Positions 1 to 8,165 of a stretch of 64,000 nucleotides of DNA are shown piece after piece. The first letter of the stretch is position 1; every line of letters starts with the position of its first letter. The notes below the pieces were generated by a model. The model was not told the DNA's origin. It worked only from the letters and a program-made list of their open reading frames with translations, and did not search any database. The DNA is from Alteromonas sp. KC3 (lineage in GTDB: Bacteria; Pseudomonadota; Gammaproteobacteria; Enterobacterales; Alteromonadaceae): NCBI RefSeq assembly GCF_016756315.1, contig NZ_AP024235.1, positions 2,170,001-2,234,000 of the forward strand, in the 5' to 3' direction. A program made the translations under genes and the position numbers.

Positions 1-2
1 AA

Positions 3-1055
3 TACGCGTCCAGTGAACCGGTTAACGTTAATCAATCAGGGGATTTTTTTGATGTCGTAGGTAACGTTTGGCAGTGGACAGAAACCCCCATTTATCCTTT
101 CGATGGCTTTAAAGTACACCCTCTATACGATGACTTCACTACACCGACTTATGACAATAAACACAATTTGTTTAAAGGGGGCAGTTGGATCTCAACGGGT
201 AATGAGGCAATGAAAGACAGCCGTTATGCGTTTAGACGTCATTTTTTCCAACATGCAGGTTTTAGATATGTTCAAAGTGAGAGCGTAATTAACGTGAACG
301 ATTTTGACTATGAAAGCGATACACAGGTTTCTCAATACAGCGAATTTCATTACGGAGACCAGTACTATGGTATCCCGAACTTTGCTAAGGCAAGTGCTGA
401 GTTTTGTATCGCAAAAATGGTTGAAGTGGGCAAGGGCGGCAATGGAAAAGCGCTCGACCTTGGCTGTGCTGTTGGTCGCTCTTCATTTGAGTTGGCTACT
501 TTCTTCGACCACGTAGACGGCGTCGATTTTTCTGCGCGCTTTATCAAAACGGCTTTTGATATGCAGGAACGTCAAGAAATTCGCTACCACCTTATCGAAG
601 AGGGCGAGTTAACGTCCTTCCACTCACGCAAGTTATCATCTCTTGGACTGAGTGATGTAACGTCTAAAGTGGCCTTTGCGCAAGGCGATGCTTGTAACTT
701 AAAACCCCAGTTTACTGGGTATGACCTTATTTTCCTTGGAAACTTAATTGATAGGGTGTACAGCCCACGCAAAGTACTTAGCGAAATGCAAAAGCGTTTA
801 AATGCGGGTGGATTGCTTATAGTTGCAAGTCCGTTTACTTGGTTAGAGGAATACACAGAACGCAAAGAGTGGTTGGGTGGATATAAAGACGAGAACGGTG
901 AAACGTTAAGTTCCACACAGGCACTTGAACAAAGTTTAGGTTCTGCTTTTGTTCGCATTGGCGAGCCGGAGTCAATTCCTTTTGTAATTAGGGAAACCAA
1001 GCGCAAATTCCAGCACACGCTATCTGAGTTTAATGTTTTTCAAAAAGTGAAGTGA
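3..1055 (+). CDS. ovoA: OvoA, 5-histidylcysteine sulfoxide synthase / mercaptohistidine N-methyltransferase (C-terminal part)
   Basis: This is the 3' end of ovoA; the reading frame is open from base 3, so the ATG at 168 is internal. OvoA oxidatively joins cysteine and histidine and later methylates the imidazole, making ovothiol A. The first ~80 residues are the end of the FGE/sulfatase-modifying-factor fold (GNVWQWTETPIYPF, then KGGSWIS and YAFRRHFFQHAGFRYV). The rest is a class I SAM-dependent methyltransferase with the SAM-binding stretch ALDLGCAVGRSSFELA. That SUMF1-methyltransferase order is diagnostic for OvoA. The N-terminal DinB-like iron-binding region lies outside the window. The stop is 10 bases before a PLP-lyase gene that fits OvoB, so the two are probably co-transcribed. 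Confidence 0.93.
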   Translation, partial: YASSEPVNVNQSGDFFDVVGNVWQWTETPIYPFDGFKVHPLYDDFTTPTYDNKHNLFKGGSWISTGNEAMKDSRYAFRRHFFQHAGFRYVQSESVINVNDFDYESDTQVSQYSEFHYGDQYYGIPNFAKASAEFCIAKMVEVGKGGNGKALDLGCAVGRSSFELATFFDHVDGVDFSARFIKTAFDMQERQEIRYHLIEEGELTSFHSRKLSSLGLSDVTSKVAFAQGDACNLKPQFTGYDLIFLGNLIDRVYSPRKVLSEMQKRLNAGGLLIVASPFTWLEEYTERKEWLGGYKDENGETLSSTQALEQSLGSAFVRIGEPESIPFVIRETKRKFQHTLSEFNVFQKVK

Positions 1056-1065
1056 CCTAAGGTAC

Positions 1066-2310
1066 ATGGAAGTTAATACAACCCCTGTTTTCAACGGCCT
1101 TGCGTCAGCGTTTTTGCCATACCAACATGTGTGGCAAAAACAACCTGCAGATAAGCGCGGCTCAACGCGCTTAAAATTTGCTGGCGTATCAGCGCGTTTC
1201 CCAAGTGCGCCTGACGACTATATTGCGATGTGGATTGCCGATATGGACGCAGAACCACCACAATGTGTTATTGACACCCTTGTGTCGCAGATTAGTGAGC
1301 AGTATGGATATCAGTCATTGCCATTTGCAGATGCAGTTGCTGATTGGCATAACCGGGTAGGGGACTCGTTAGGTGTTAACGGTGATGTCAAAGCGCACCA
1401 TGTAATTGAAGTGCCAAGTGTGATCAGTGCTGTTGATAGCGCATTAAGAGCGTTTTGTGATGTAGGCGATGAAGTGATGGTGTTATCGCCTACTTACGGA
1501 CCTTTAACTGACGTTATTACTCTTAATAATATGCGGCCCAGTCCTGTTTACGTGTCAGATAACCAAATACATGTAAATTCACTCAATGAAAACGCGAAAG
1601 CATTTGTATTATGTCACCCCAATAACCCTGATGGCACTGTACTGACGCACGTAAATCAGGTCGATATTATTCATTTTTGCGAACAACATAATATTGTTTT
1701 GATCATCGATGCGGTACACGCAGAACTAGGATTTGTTGAACAAGATAGCCCTAATGCTATTCCATTGTTTGGGGGCTCTGCGGGGTTAGCGCAGTCTCAA
1801 AACATAGTACATGTGAACAGCGTTAATAAAGCATTTAACTTATCAAGCATGCCGGGGGCGTCTTATGCCATCATTGCACATGAACAAAAAAGAGTTGCGC
1901 TTAAGCGCTCACTGAGTCAACGTCACTTAGAGGCTGGGTCAGTTGCTAAAGCTGCATTAATCAGTGCCTATCACTATGGGTCAGGTTGGCTTCAAACAAT
2001 GCGCGCCGCCATTGGGTTTAATCGCAAATTGGTCAACACTTATTTTGCGCATTACGGTATTGATGCAGACTACACAATGGGTCAAGCAACGTATTTTTTG
2101 TGGTTAAATTTACGCAAGACCAAATTAACTAAACCAGCATCTAACCACGTTTTTAAGCCCGCTGTAGACATCAACCAATGCATAGCCCGCGGTGTTATTG
2201 TTAACGACGGCGCACAGTTTGGTGCCAATGGCTTCATTAGAATGAATCTTGCCTGTCACCCTATACATATTGAACAAGCCCTAAACCGTCTGTTTTTCTC
2301 TGCCAACTAA
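1066..2310 (+). CDS. ovoB: OvoB-like PLP-dependent C-S beta-lyase (MalY/PatB class aminotransferase fold)
   Basis: The 414-residue protein is a fold type I PLP enzyme of the MalY/PatB group. It shows the family N-terminal signature MWIADMDAEPP, a substrate-region stretch LSPTYGPL, CHPNNPDGT, the aspartate of IIDAVHAELGF and the Schiff-base lysine in SVNKAFNLSS. Members cleave C-S bonds of cysteine conjugates. Its position 10 bases after ovoA strongly suggests that it is the sulfoxide lyase step (OvoB) that releases 5-thiohistidine from the OvoA product. The family is seen directly; the substrate is inferred from context, and a generic cystathionine beta-lyase is the alternative. Confidence 0.82.
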   Translation: MEVNTTPVFNGLASAFLPYQHVWQKQPADKRGSTRLKFAGVSARFPSAPDDYIAMWIADMDAEPPQCVIDTLVSQISEQYGYQSLPFADAVADWHNRVGDSLGVNGDVKAHHVIEVPSVISAVDSALRAFCDVGDEVMVLSPTYGPLTDVITLNNMRPSPVYVSDNQIHVNSLNENAKAFVLCHPNNPDGTVLTHVNQVDIIHFCEQHNIVLIIDAVHAELGFVEQDSPNAIPLFGGSAGLAQSQNIVHVNSVNKAFNLSSMPGASYAIIAHEQKRVALKRSLSQRHLEAGSVAKAALISAYHYGSGWLQTMRAAIGFNRKLVNTYFAHYGIDADYTMGQATYFLWLNLRKTKLTKPASNHVFKPAVDINQCIARGVIVNDGAQFGANGFIRMNLACHPIHIEQALNRLFFSAN

Positions 2311-2400
2311 TTATCTTAAATTCTGTTATGTAGAACGATAAAGGCAATTATATAAAATTTTATCCTATCATTTAGGTCGTATAATGTTCTCCATTGTGAA

Positions 2401-2471
2401 GTTACCCGCATACTTTATTTTCAGCATGTGGTTGTCGTTCAGGACAATACTACATTCAAGTTGCGGGTAAC
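2401..2471 (+). promoter_or_regulatory. Inverted repeat in the pirin gene leader
   Basis: GTTACCCGCA at 2401-2410 is matched by its exact reverse complement TGCGGGTAAC at 2462-2471. The 51-base loop contains a smaller nested stem, TTGTC/GACAA. The right arm ends 10 bases before the GAGGAGAAGG ribosome-binding site, so the leader could fold next to the start region. No known riboswitch was recognised. Confidence 0.35.
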
Positions 2472-2493
2472 CATTATCTTGAGGAGAAGGTTT

Positions 2494-3201
2494 ATGGTTT
2501 ATCTTAGAAAAGCACATACCCGTGGCAAAGTAGATTTCGGTTGGTTGCAAAGTCAGCATAGTTTTTCGTTCGGTCACTACTACGACCCAAAGCATATGGG
2601 GTTTTCTGCACTTCGTGTAATTAACGATGATGTTGTTCAGGCTGGTAGAGGATTTGAAACCCACGGTCACAGAGACATGGAAATCATTTCCTACGTTGTC
2701 GATGGCGCGCTGAAGCACAAAGACAGTACAGGCAATGAATATGTGGTCCCGGCGGGCGACGTGCAAGTGATGAGTGCGGGCAAAGGCATAATGCATTCGG
2801 AGTTTAATCCATCGAGTGATGAACCGGTTAACTTCTTACAAATATGGATTGTACCTAGTGAAAAAGGTGGCGAGCCGGGTTATGCGCAAAAAACCTTTGG
2901 TAGCGACGCTCAACTAGAGTTACTCGTAAGCAGTGACGGTAAAGATGACTCACTTAAGATAAAGCAAGATGCATCAATTAGCCGACTACAATTAAACGCA
3001 AGCGAGCAACTTTCACTTGAAACCGGTAAACGCAAAGGCTACTTGCATATTATAAGTGGTAACGCGCAAGTGAAAGTGGGTAGCGAAGAAGAAATACTCC
3101 TTCTTAGCCACGGTGATGCAGTGGGTGTTTTTGAAAGCGACACTATTGATATTGTTGCGAGCAATGACCTGGTTGCACTTTGGTTTAACTTGCCAAGTTA
3201 A
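2494..3201 (+). CDS. Pirin family protein (YhhW-like, cupin)
   Basis: This is a 235-residue bicupin of the pirin family. The N-terminal cupin has the family start RGKVDFGWLQSQHSFSFGHY and the metal-ligand histidines in ETHGHRDMEI, followed by MHSEFN carrying a further His/Glu pair. Characterised relatives (E. coli YhhW) have quercetin 2,3-dioxygenase activity in vitro; the physiological substrate is unknown. The ATG at 2494 was chosen because a strong GAGGAG lies at the right distance and homologues begin MVYLRKA; the frame stays open upstream to 2428 without a ribosome-binding site. It is probably monocistronic. Confidence 0.88.
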   Translation: MVYLRKAHTRGKVDFGWLQSQHSFSFGHYYDPKHMGFSALRVINDDVVQAGRGFETHGHRDMEIISYVVDGALKHKDSTGNEYVVPAGDVQVMSAGKGIMHSEFNPSSDEPVNFLQIWIVPSEKGGEPGYAQKTFGSDAQLELLVSSDGKDDSLKIKQDASISRLQLNASEQLSLETGKRKGYLHIISGNAQVKVGSEEEILLLSHGDAVGVFESDTIDIVASNDLVALWFNLPS

Positions 3202-3384
3202 CATTGCAAAATTGCTTTATATCAATAATTTATTTACAAAATGTGTATCTGCACTTCACGTAAGCGTAACTCATGGTATGATGACGGACGAGTGATTTTG
3301 GGGCGGTTTGTTTGTATCGGTAAAGTACAGCGAACAGCCCTTAGTTCAGTAGTTACCTTAAACTGAAGTCAGTGAGATACTAGA

Positions 3385-4029
3385 GTGATAAAAATAGTCC
3401 TAGCAGATGACCATGATTTGGTCAGAACAGGGATACGCCGAATTCTGGAAGACGTAGACGATTTCACAATTCTTGGTGAAGCAAGAAACGGTGAAGACGC
3501 GGTACAATTGTGCCGAAAAGACGCTCCAGATGTGGTACTCATGGACGTGAACATGCCTGGTATAGGTGGCTTAGAAGCTACCCGAAAAATTGTCCGCATG
3601 TCTGAAAATACGCGTGTAATATGCTTGTCGATGCACAAAGAAAGTCCTATTCCAATGCAAGTTATGGAAGCGGGTGCATACGGTTTTCTCACTAAAGACG
3701 CAGAACCGAGTGAAGTAATATTAGCAATTCACAAAGTTGTGGGTGGTCAAAAGTATGTTGATAGCGAAGTAGCCAATAGCATTGCAATAGGAAAACTTTC
3801 GCCGAATTCAGATAATCCATTTAACGATTTATCGAGTAGAGAACTTAACATTGCGCTACGGTTAACAAAAGGCCAGCGCGTAACAGATATCGCGAGTGAA
3901 CTGAGTATTAACGCAAAAACAGTTAATACCTATCGCTACCGTATGTTTGATAAGTTGGGCGTGACATCCGACGTTGAGCTAACACATCTCGCTCTGCGCC
4001 ATAAGCTTATCGACCCCAATTTATTATAG
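3385..4029 (+). CDS. uvrY: GacA/UvrY/SirA-type response regulator
   Basis: The 214-residue NarL/FixJ-type regulator has an N-terminal receiver with acidic pocket ADDHD, phospho-acceptor Asp54 in LMDVNMPG, and the conserved Thr/Ser and Lys of CLSMHKES and LTKDAE. The C-terminal LuxR helix-turn-helix is SSRELNIALRLTKGQ...IASELSINAKTVNTYRYR. The start is GTG. It sits directly before uvrC, the conserved gammaproteobacterial arrangement of the BarA/GacS partner UvrY/GacA, which drives CsrB-type small RNAs. The cognate sensor kinase and Csr RNAs are not in this window. Confidence 0.93.
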   Translation: MIKIVLADDHDLVRTGIRRILEDVDDFTILGEARNGEDAVQLCRKDAPDVVLMDVNMPGIGGLEATRKIVRMSENTRVICLSMHKESPIPMQVMEAGAYGFLTKDAEPSEVILAIHKVVGGQKYVDSEVANSIAIGKLSPNSDNPFNDLSSRELNIALRLTKGQRVTDIASELSINAKTVNTYRYRMFDKLGVTSDVELTHLALRHKLIDPNLL

Positions 4030-4046
4030 GCGTTAACCTGCGCATT

Positions 4047-5879
4047 ATGTCAAAGCGACAACCTTCAGATTTCGACTCAGCGGCATTCCTAAAAAACTTA
4101 ACCTCTCAACCTGGCGTGTACAGAATGTACAACAGTCAGGATGAGGTTATTTATGTTGGTAAAGCGAAGAATCTTAAAAAGCGCGTTTCCAGTTATTTTC
4201 GTGCGAATCTAGACAACGCCAAAACGCGTTCTCTGGTCAGTCAAATAGCTAAAATGGACGTCACTGTGGTTAACAGTGAAACGGAAGCATTTCTACTTGA
4301 AAATAACTTCATCAAGAAATATAAGCCGCGTTATAACGTGGTTATGCGTGATGATAAGTCGTATCCGTTTATATTTTTGTCTGATCATCAGCATCCTCGT
4401 TTATCGTTCCACCGCGGCCCTCAGAAGAAAAAGGGTGAATATTTTGGCCCTTATCCCAGTGCGTGGTCGGTACGTGAAAGCTTGCGCTCAATGCAACGCA
4501 TTTTTCCCGTAAGACAATGTGAAGACAGTTACTATCGTGCTCGAAGCAGGCCTTGTCTGCAGTATCAAATGCAACGTTGCAGCGCCCCCTGCGTTGAAGG
4601 CTATGTCACTGATGAAGAATATAAAGAGCAGGTCAATTTTGCGCGTCTTTTTCTAAAGGGGAAAAATCAGCAAGTGATTGGAAGCCTTGTAGAGAAAATG
4701 GAAAAAGCCAGTGAAAGCCTAAACTTTGAAGCCGCTGCTCGATATCGCGATCAAATAAATGCGTTAAGAAAGGTACAGGAACGGCAGTGGGTAGCAGGTA
4801 CTCAAGACGAAATGGATGTTTTTGGCTTTGCGTTTAAAGGCAACATGGCTTGTATCCAAGTCATGTTTATTCGCGATGGTCAATTGCTCGGGAGCAAAGC
4901 ATTTTTTCCAAAAGTTCCCAATACAGCCGACGAGCAAGAGGTATTTGAATCTTTCTTTCTTCAATTTTATTTAGCGGGCAATAAAGTCATTCCAAAGCAA
5001 ATTGTGTTAGCTCAAACACTAGGTGATCAAGACGCCATTGCTGAGGTGCTCGCCAGCGAAGCAGGGCATAAAGTTACTTTTTTCAAAGGGGCTAGGGAAG
5101 AAAAACGCAAATATTTAGCACTAGCACAAGCCAATGCGCAAACTGCACTTGAAGCGCAGTACGGTCAACAGAAGTCCGTTTTTGCCCGTTACTTGGATTT
5201 GGAAGATGCCCTTGATATCGATGTGCCGCTTCAGCGTATGGAGTGCTTTGATATTAGTCATACATCAGGCCAGCAGACGGTAGCGTCGTGTGTAGTGTTC
5301 AACCGTGAAGGGCCACTAAAAAGTGACTACCGTCGATATAACATCGAAGGTATCACGCCTGGCGATGATTATGCCGCTATGGCGCAAGCGCTTAAACGCC
5401 GTTATAAGTCGGTTAAAGAAGTGCAAAAGATCCCCGATTTACTGTTGATTGATGGTGGTAAAGGGCAACTTGCACAAGCTGAAGCGTTTTTCGAAGATTG
5501 GCCGCACGATAAAAAACCAATGCTACTGGGCGTAGCTAAAGGTGTAACGCGTAAGCCCGGCCTTGAAACGCTAATACTTGCAGGTAGTCATGATGTGGTG
5601 TCGATGGAAAGTCATTCTCCGGGGCTGCACTTGGTTCAGCACATCCGTGATGAATCTCACCGCTTCGCTATCACAGGACATAGAAACCGACGCCAAAAAG
5701 TAAAAACCACCTCAAGTCTTGAAAGTATTCCTGGAATTGGTGCAAAACGTAGACAACAACTGCTTAAATTTATGGGAGGTCTACAAGGGCTTAAGAAAGC
5801 CAGTAGAGATGAAATTGCAAGTGTACCTGGCATAAGTCAAGAATTGGCGGAGACTATTTACGATCACCTTCACCAATAA
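4047..5879 (+). CDS. uvrC: UvrABC excinuclease subunit C
   Basis: UvrC makes both incisions around bulky DNA lesions after UvrAB damage recognition. The 610-residue protein has normal family length. It has the GIY-YIG nuclease domain at residues ~16-95 (PGVYRMYNSQDEVIYVGKAK), the UvrB-binding UVR motif near residue 205-240 (LNFEAAARYRDQI), the RNase H-like C-terminal nuclease (MECFDISHTSG, LLIDGGKGQL) and a terminal helix-hairpin-helix pair (LESIPGIGAKRRQQLL, ASVPGISQELAETI). It follows the uvrY gene by 17 bases, so the two are probably co-transcribed. Confidence 0.97.
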   Translation: MSKRQPSDFDSAAFLKNLTSQPGVYRMYNSQDEVIYVGKAKNLKKRVSSYFRANLDNAKTRSLVSQIAKMDVTVVNSETEAFLLENNFIKKYKPRYNVVMRDDKSYPFIFLSDHQHPRLSFHRGPQKKKGEYFGPYPSAWSVRESLRSMQRIFPVRQCEDSYYRARSRPCLQYQMQRCSAPCVEGYVTDEEYKEQVNFARLFLKGKNQQVIGSLVEKMEKASESLNFEAAARYRDQINALRKVQERQWVAGTQDEMDVFGFAFKGNMACIQVMFIRDGQLLGSKAFFPKVPNTADEQEVFESFFLQFYLAGNKVIPKQIVLAQTLGDQDAIAEVLASEAGHKVTFFKGAREEKRKYLALAQANAQTALEAQYGQQKSVFARYLDLEDALDIDVPLQRMECFDISHTSGQQTVASCVVFNREGPLKSDYRRYNIEGITPGDDYAAMAQALKRRYKSVKEVQKIPDLLLIDGGKGQLAQAEAFFEDWPHDKKPMLLGVAKGVTRKPGLETLILAGSHDVVSMESHSPGLHLVQHIRDESHRFAITGHRNRRQKVKTTSSLESIPGIGAKRRQQLLKFMGGLQGLKKASRDEIASVPGISQELAETIYDHLHQ

Positions 5880-5990
5880 AACGCATGCACACAAGCATTA
5901 CACGCGATTTTAGGGTAATGTGTTACAAAAATGAAAGCGATAAAGCTGCGCTAAACGCCCATAGAGGCACAAAACTGAGACGTATTTTTT

Positions 5991-6569
5991 ATGTGGACTG
6001 TTCCAAACTGTATTACTTTATTTCGAGTAATTCTTATTCCTGTATTCGTGGTTGTTTATTTTCTTGATTGGCGTTGGGCGCATGAAGCGGGCGCTTTTAT
6101 ATTTTGGCTTGCTGCGATTACTGATTGGTTTGATGGTTACCTTGCACGAAAATTACAACAATCTACGCCCTTCGGCGCATTTCTTGACCCCGTAGCAGAT
6201 AAGTTAATTGTAGGGGCAGCACTATTAATGATCACACATAGTTACGCCACCTTATGGATTACATTACCTGCAATTGCATTGTTAGTGAGAGAAATCTATG
6301 TGTCGGCATTAAGAGAATGGATGGGCTCAAATGGTGTTCGTGAAGCGGTAAAAGTATCGTTTATAGGAAAAGCCAAAACAACAGCACAAATGTTAGCGCT
6401 AATTGGATTACTTTCTGGTCTAGAAACGTTTATGGGCTTTCCAATTTATTGGGTGACACTGGGTTATATTCTTCTTTATATTGCTGCAGTGCTGTCAATT
6501 TGGTCAATGATTGTTTATACAAAAGCTGCGTGGCCTCACCTTAAAGGTGGCGCGTTAAAAGGAAATTGA
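5991..6569 (+). CDS. pgsA: CDP-diacylglycerol--glycerol-3-phosphate 3-phosphatidyltransferase
   Basis: This 192-residue inner-membrane enzyme makes phosphatidylglycerol phosphate from CDP-diacylglycerol and glycerol-3-phosphate. The CDP-alcohol phosphotransferase signature D-x2-DG-x2-AR-x8-G-x3-D-x3-D is visible as DWFDGYLARKLQQSTPFGAFLD plus the following PVAD. The N-terminus (VPNCITLFRVILIPVFV) is typical, and hydrophobic helices fill the rest. The uvrY-uvrC-pgsA-tRNA order is the same as in enterobacteria. The 111-base gap after uvrC shows no other gene. Confidence 0.95.
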   Translation: MWTVPNCITLFRVILIPVFVVVYFLDWRWAHEAGAFIFWLAAITDWFDGYLARKLQQSTPFGAFLDPVADKLIVGAALLMITHSYATLWITLPAIALLVREIYVSALREWMGSNGVREAVKVSFIGKAKTTAQMLALIGLLSGLETFMGFPIYWVTLGYILLYIAAVLSIWSMIVYTKAAWPHLKGGALKGN

Positions 6570-6651
6570 TCGTACATTAATCAAAGTGAATAAAAAAATA
6601 GCAAACGATCATAAAAATACGCATTTATCTCAATTTAAACGTTTTTTCGTA

Positions 6652-6679
6652 TTGACAGTTCTGAATGGGTAGGTAGAAT
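6652..6679 (+). promoter_or_regulatory. Sigma70-type promoter of the tRNA cluster
   Basis: TTGACA at 6652-6657 and TAGAAT at 6674-6679 are separated by 16 bases and followed by a GC-rich stretch (GCACCCC), as expected of a stringently controlled stable-RNA promoter. The first tRNA begins 53 bases after the -10 element. Confidence 0.7.
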
Positions 6680-6732
6680 GCACCCCACATTTCGAGAGGA
6701 CATCACCGAAACGAAATGTACGATTAAGGTAT

Positions 6733-6808
<76 letters not shown>

Positions 6809-6847
6809 ATCTCTTAATGAGATAACTTAATCAGCGCCAGTCGCACT

Positions 6848-6921
6848 GGCGGAATGGCAGAATGGCTATGCAGCGGATTGCAAATCCGTCTATCTCGGTT
6901 CGACTCCGGGTTCCGCCTCCA
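6848..6921 (+). tRNA. cysT: tRNA-Cys (anticodon GCA)
   Basis: The 74-base cloverleaf has acceptor GGCGGAA/TTCCGCC, discriminator T and encoded CCA. The anticodon stem GCGGA/TCCGT closes the loop TTGCAAA, giving anticodon GCA. It lies 39 bases after tRNA-Gly. Confidence 0.97.
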
Positions 6922-6980
6922 CAAAGCTGCAACGCAGCATCAGGTTCTACGCCTGACACCTTGCTGAAAAGCAACCCGAT

Positions 6981-7067
6981 GCCCGGGTGGTGAAATTGGT
7001 AGACACAAGGGATTTAAAATCCCTCGCTGGTAACAGCGTGCCGGTTCAAGTCCGGCCCCGGGCACCA
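6981..7067 (+). tRNA. leuZ: tRNA-Leu (anticodon TAA)
   Basis: The 87-base class II tRNA has a long variable arm, acceptor GCCCGGG/CCCGGGC and encoded CCA. The anticodon stem AGGGA/TCCCT closes the loop TTTAAAA, giving anticodon TAA. The Gly-Cys-Leu order matches glyW-cysT-leuZ of enterobacteria. Confidence 0.97.
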
Positions 7068-7093
7068 TTTATCTACCATTTTTATTGAATTGC

Positions 7094-7492
7094 CTATTTA
7101 AGTACTGCTGTAATGTTGCTTAAGTTTTCTCGTTGATACGAAACTTCAATATCTTTAATTTCAACTTTCGTACGTTGCGGTGAATAGCGCTTGAACATGG
7201 CATAAGTATCATCAGCACCATAAACTCTAGCAAACTCTGTCACTTGCATTCCATTACACACTAAACCTTGAGAAAGGGTTCTTAATGAATTCGACATGTG
7301 TTTTGTGTTGGGAAAAATACTGTAAGCCGATTTTCTCACGCCGTGTTTGTCGTTTAGTGCTGCGCTTTTGCATACCGAAATTAAGTCATCTTCGATTGCT
7401 TTATCATAACCACTATCGCCAACGGCATTAAATGTTATTAGAAGCGGTGCACTCATTAGTATAGTGACTAGTTTTTTATTAAATACATTCAT
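7094..7492 (-). CDS. Exported small protein, DUF3718-like
   Basis: The 132-residue protein has a probable signal peptide (KKLVTILMSAPLLITFNAVG, residues ~6-25), so it is probably periplasmic. The mature part holds two cysteines (SVCKSAA and LVCNGM), which could pair after export. The stretch LVCNGMQVTEFARVYGA resembles the small DUF3718 family of Alteromonadales and Vibrionales; this is from memory and uncertain. No catalytic motif is visible. It is divergent from the winged-helix gene to its right, with a shared 243-base intergenic region. Confidence 0.7.
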   Translation of the reverse strand: MNVFNKKLVTILMSAPLLITFNAVGDSGYDKAIEDDLISVCKSAALNDKHGVRKSAYSIFPNTKHMSNSLRTLSQGLVCNGMQVTEFARVYGADDTYAMFKRYSPQRTKVEIKDIEVSYQRENLSNITAVLK

Positions 7493-7656
7493 TACAAAAT
7501 CCCTCGAATAATTTGTTTGTATTGACCCAACTACTTCATAAGGTGCTTTAAATGCTAGGTCTCGAGGAGATGCTTTTCGATGAATTTTGCCGACAAATTT
7601 AATGAAAAAATTTTACGCGGTAATTCATCGTTTTGTCGCATTTAAGCTGCGGTTTG

Positions 7657-7691
7657 TCATGTTTATGAACGCGGGTTTCATGATTATGAAC
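7657..7691. promoter_or_regulatory. Tandem 14-bp direct repeats, possible operator of the adjacent winged-helix regulator
   Basis: TCATGTTTATGAAC (7657-7670) and TCATGATTATGAAC (7678-7691) differ by one base and start 21 bases apart, two helical turns. OmpR/ToxR-type winged helices usually bind such head-to-tail half-sites. The repeats lie 45 bases before the ATG of the regulator and between two divergent genes. Confidence 0.45.
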
Positions 7692-7735
7692 TAGACTAAA
7701 GTCTATTACTTTGTTGTTGCGTGCGATTATTCAGC

Positions 7736-8137
7736 ATGGACAAATCAACGATAACCCTTACATTCGATAGCTCATCTCATCTGTTGCGAACAAGTGACGG
7801 AAGGGAAACATTGTTGTCACCGCAATGCTCATCACTTCTCTCTTTACTAAAACAAAATGCAAATAAAGTGGTAAGTCGTGAGGCCATAAAACAAAGCGTA
7901 TGGCGTGGAAGGCATGTGTGCGATGACAATATAAATCACACAGTATCGCGGTTGCGCGCACAAATAAAAAAAATAGATAAAAAGCGGATGTGGCGGATAG
8001 AAACGATACCTAGTGTAGGATATCGTTTCGTAGAATTAAGCTGCAATGAAGATTTGGCTACTTCGATAAAAAATTGGTTGTCACATCATTACCACCGCTT
8101 TCACCATATGTTGCAACGCTTGCTATCTCAACATTGA
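7736..8137 (+). CDS. Stand-alone ToxR/CadC-type winged-helix transcriptional regulator
   Basis: The 133-residue protein is essentially one OmpR/PhoB-type effector domain (Trans_reg_C). Features are TLLSPQCSSLLSLLKQNANK, VVSREAIKQSVW, the recognition helix region DDNINHTVSRLRAQIKK and the wing ETIPSVGYRFV. There is no receiver domain and no obvious transmembrane helix; the C-terminal ~25 residues are rich in His, Trp and Leu (IKNWLSHHYHRFHHMLQRLL) and could be amphipathic. The ATG at 7736 is preferred; an in-frame GTG at 7721 would add five residues. Neither has a clear ribosome-binding site. Confidence 0.8.
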   Translation: MDKSTITLTFDSSSHLLRTSDGRETLLSPQCSSLLSLLKQNANKVVSREAIKQSVWRGRHVCDDNINHTVSRLRAQIKKIDKKRMWRIETIPSVGYRFVELSCNEDLATSIKNWLSHHYHRFHHMLQRLLSQH

Positions 8138-8165
8138 ACTAACGTGTCAGGTCCCTCGGCGTCGG

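Noticed and set aside
168..1055. A free-standing SAM-dependent methyltransferase starting at 168
   Set aside because: The frame is open to the left edge and the upstream residues continue the SUMF1-like domain of OvoA, so this is the C-terminal part of a larger protein.
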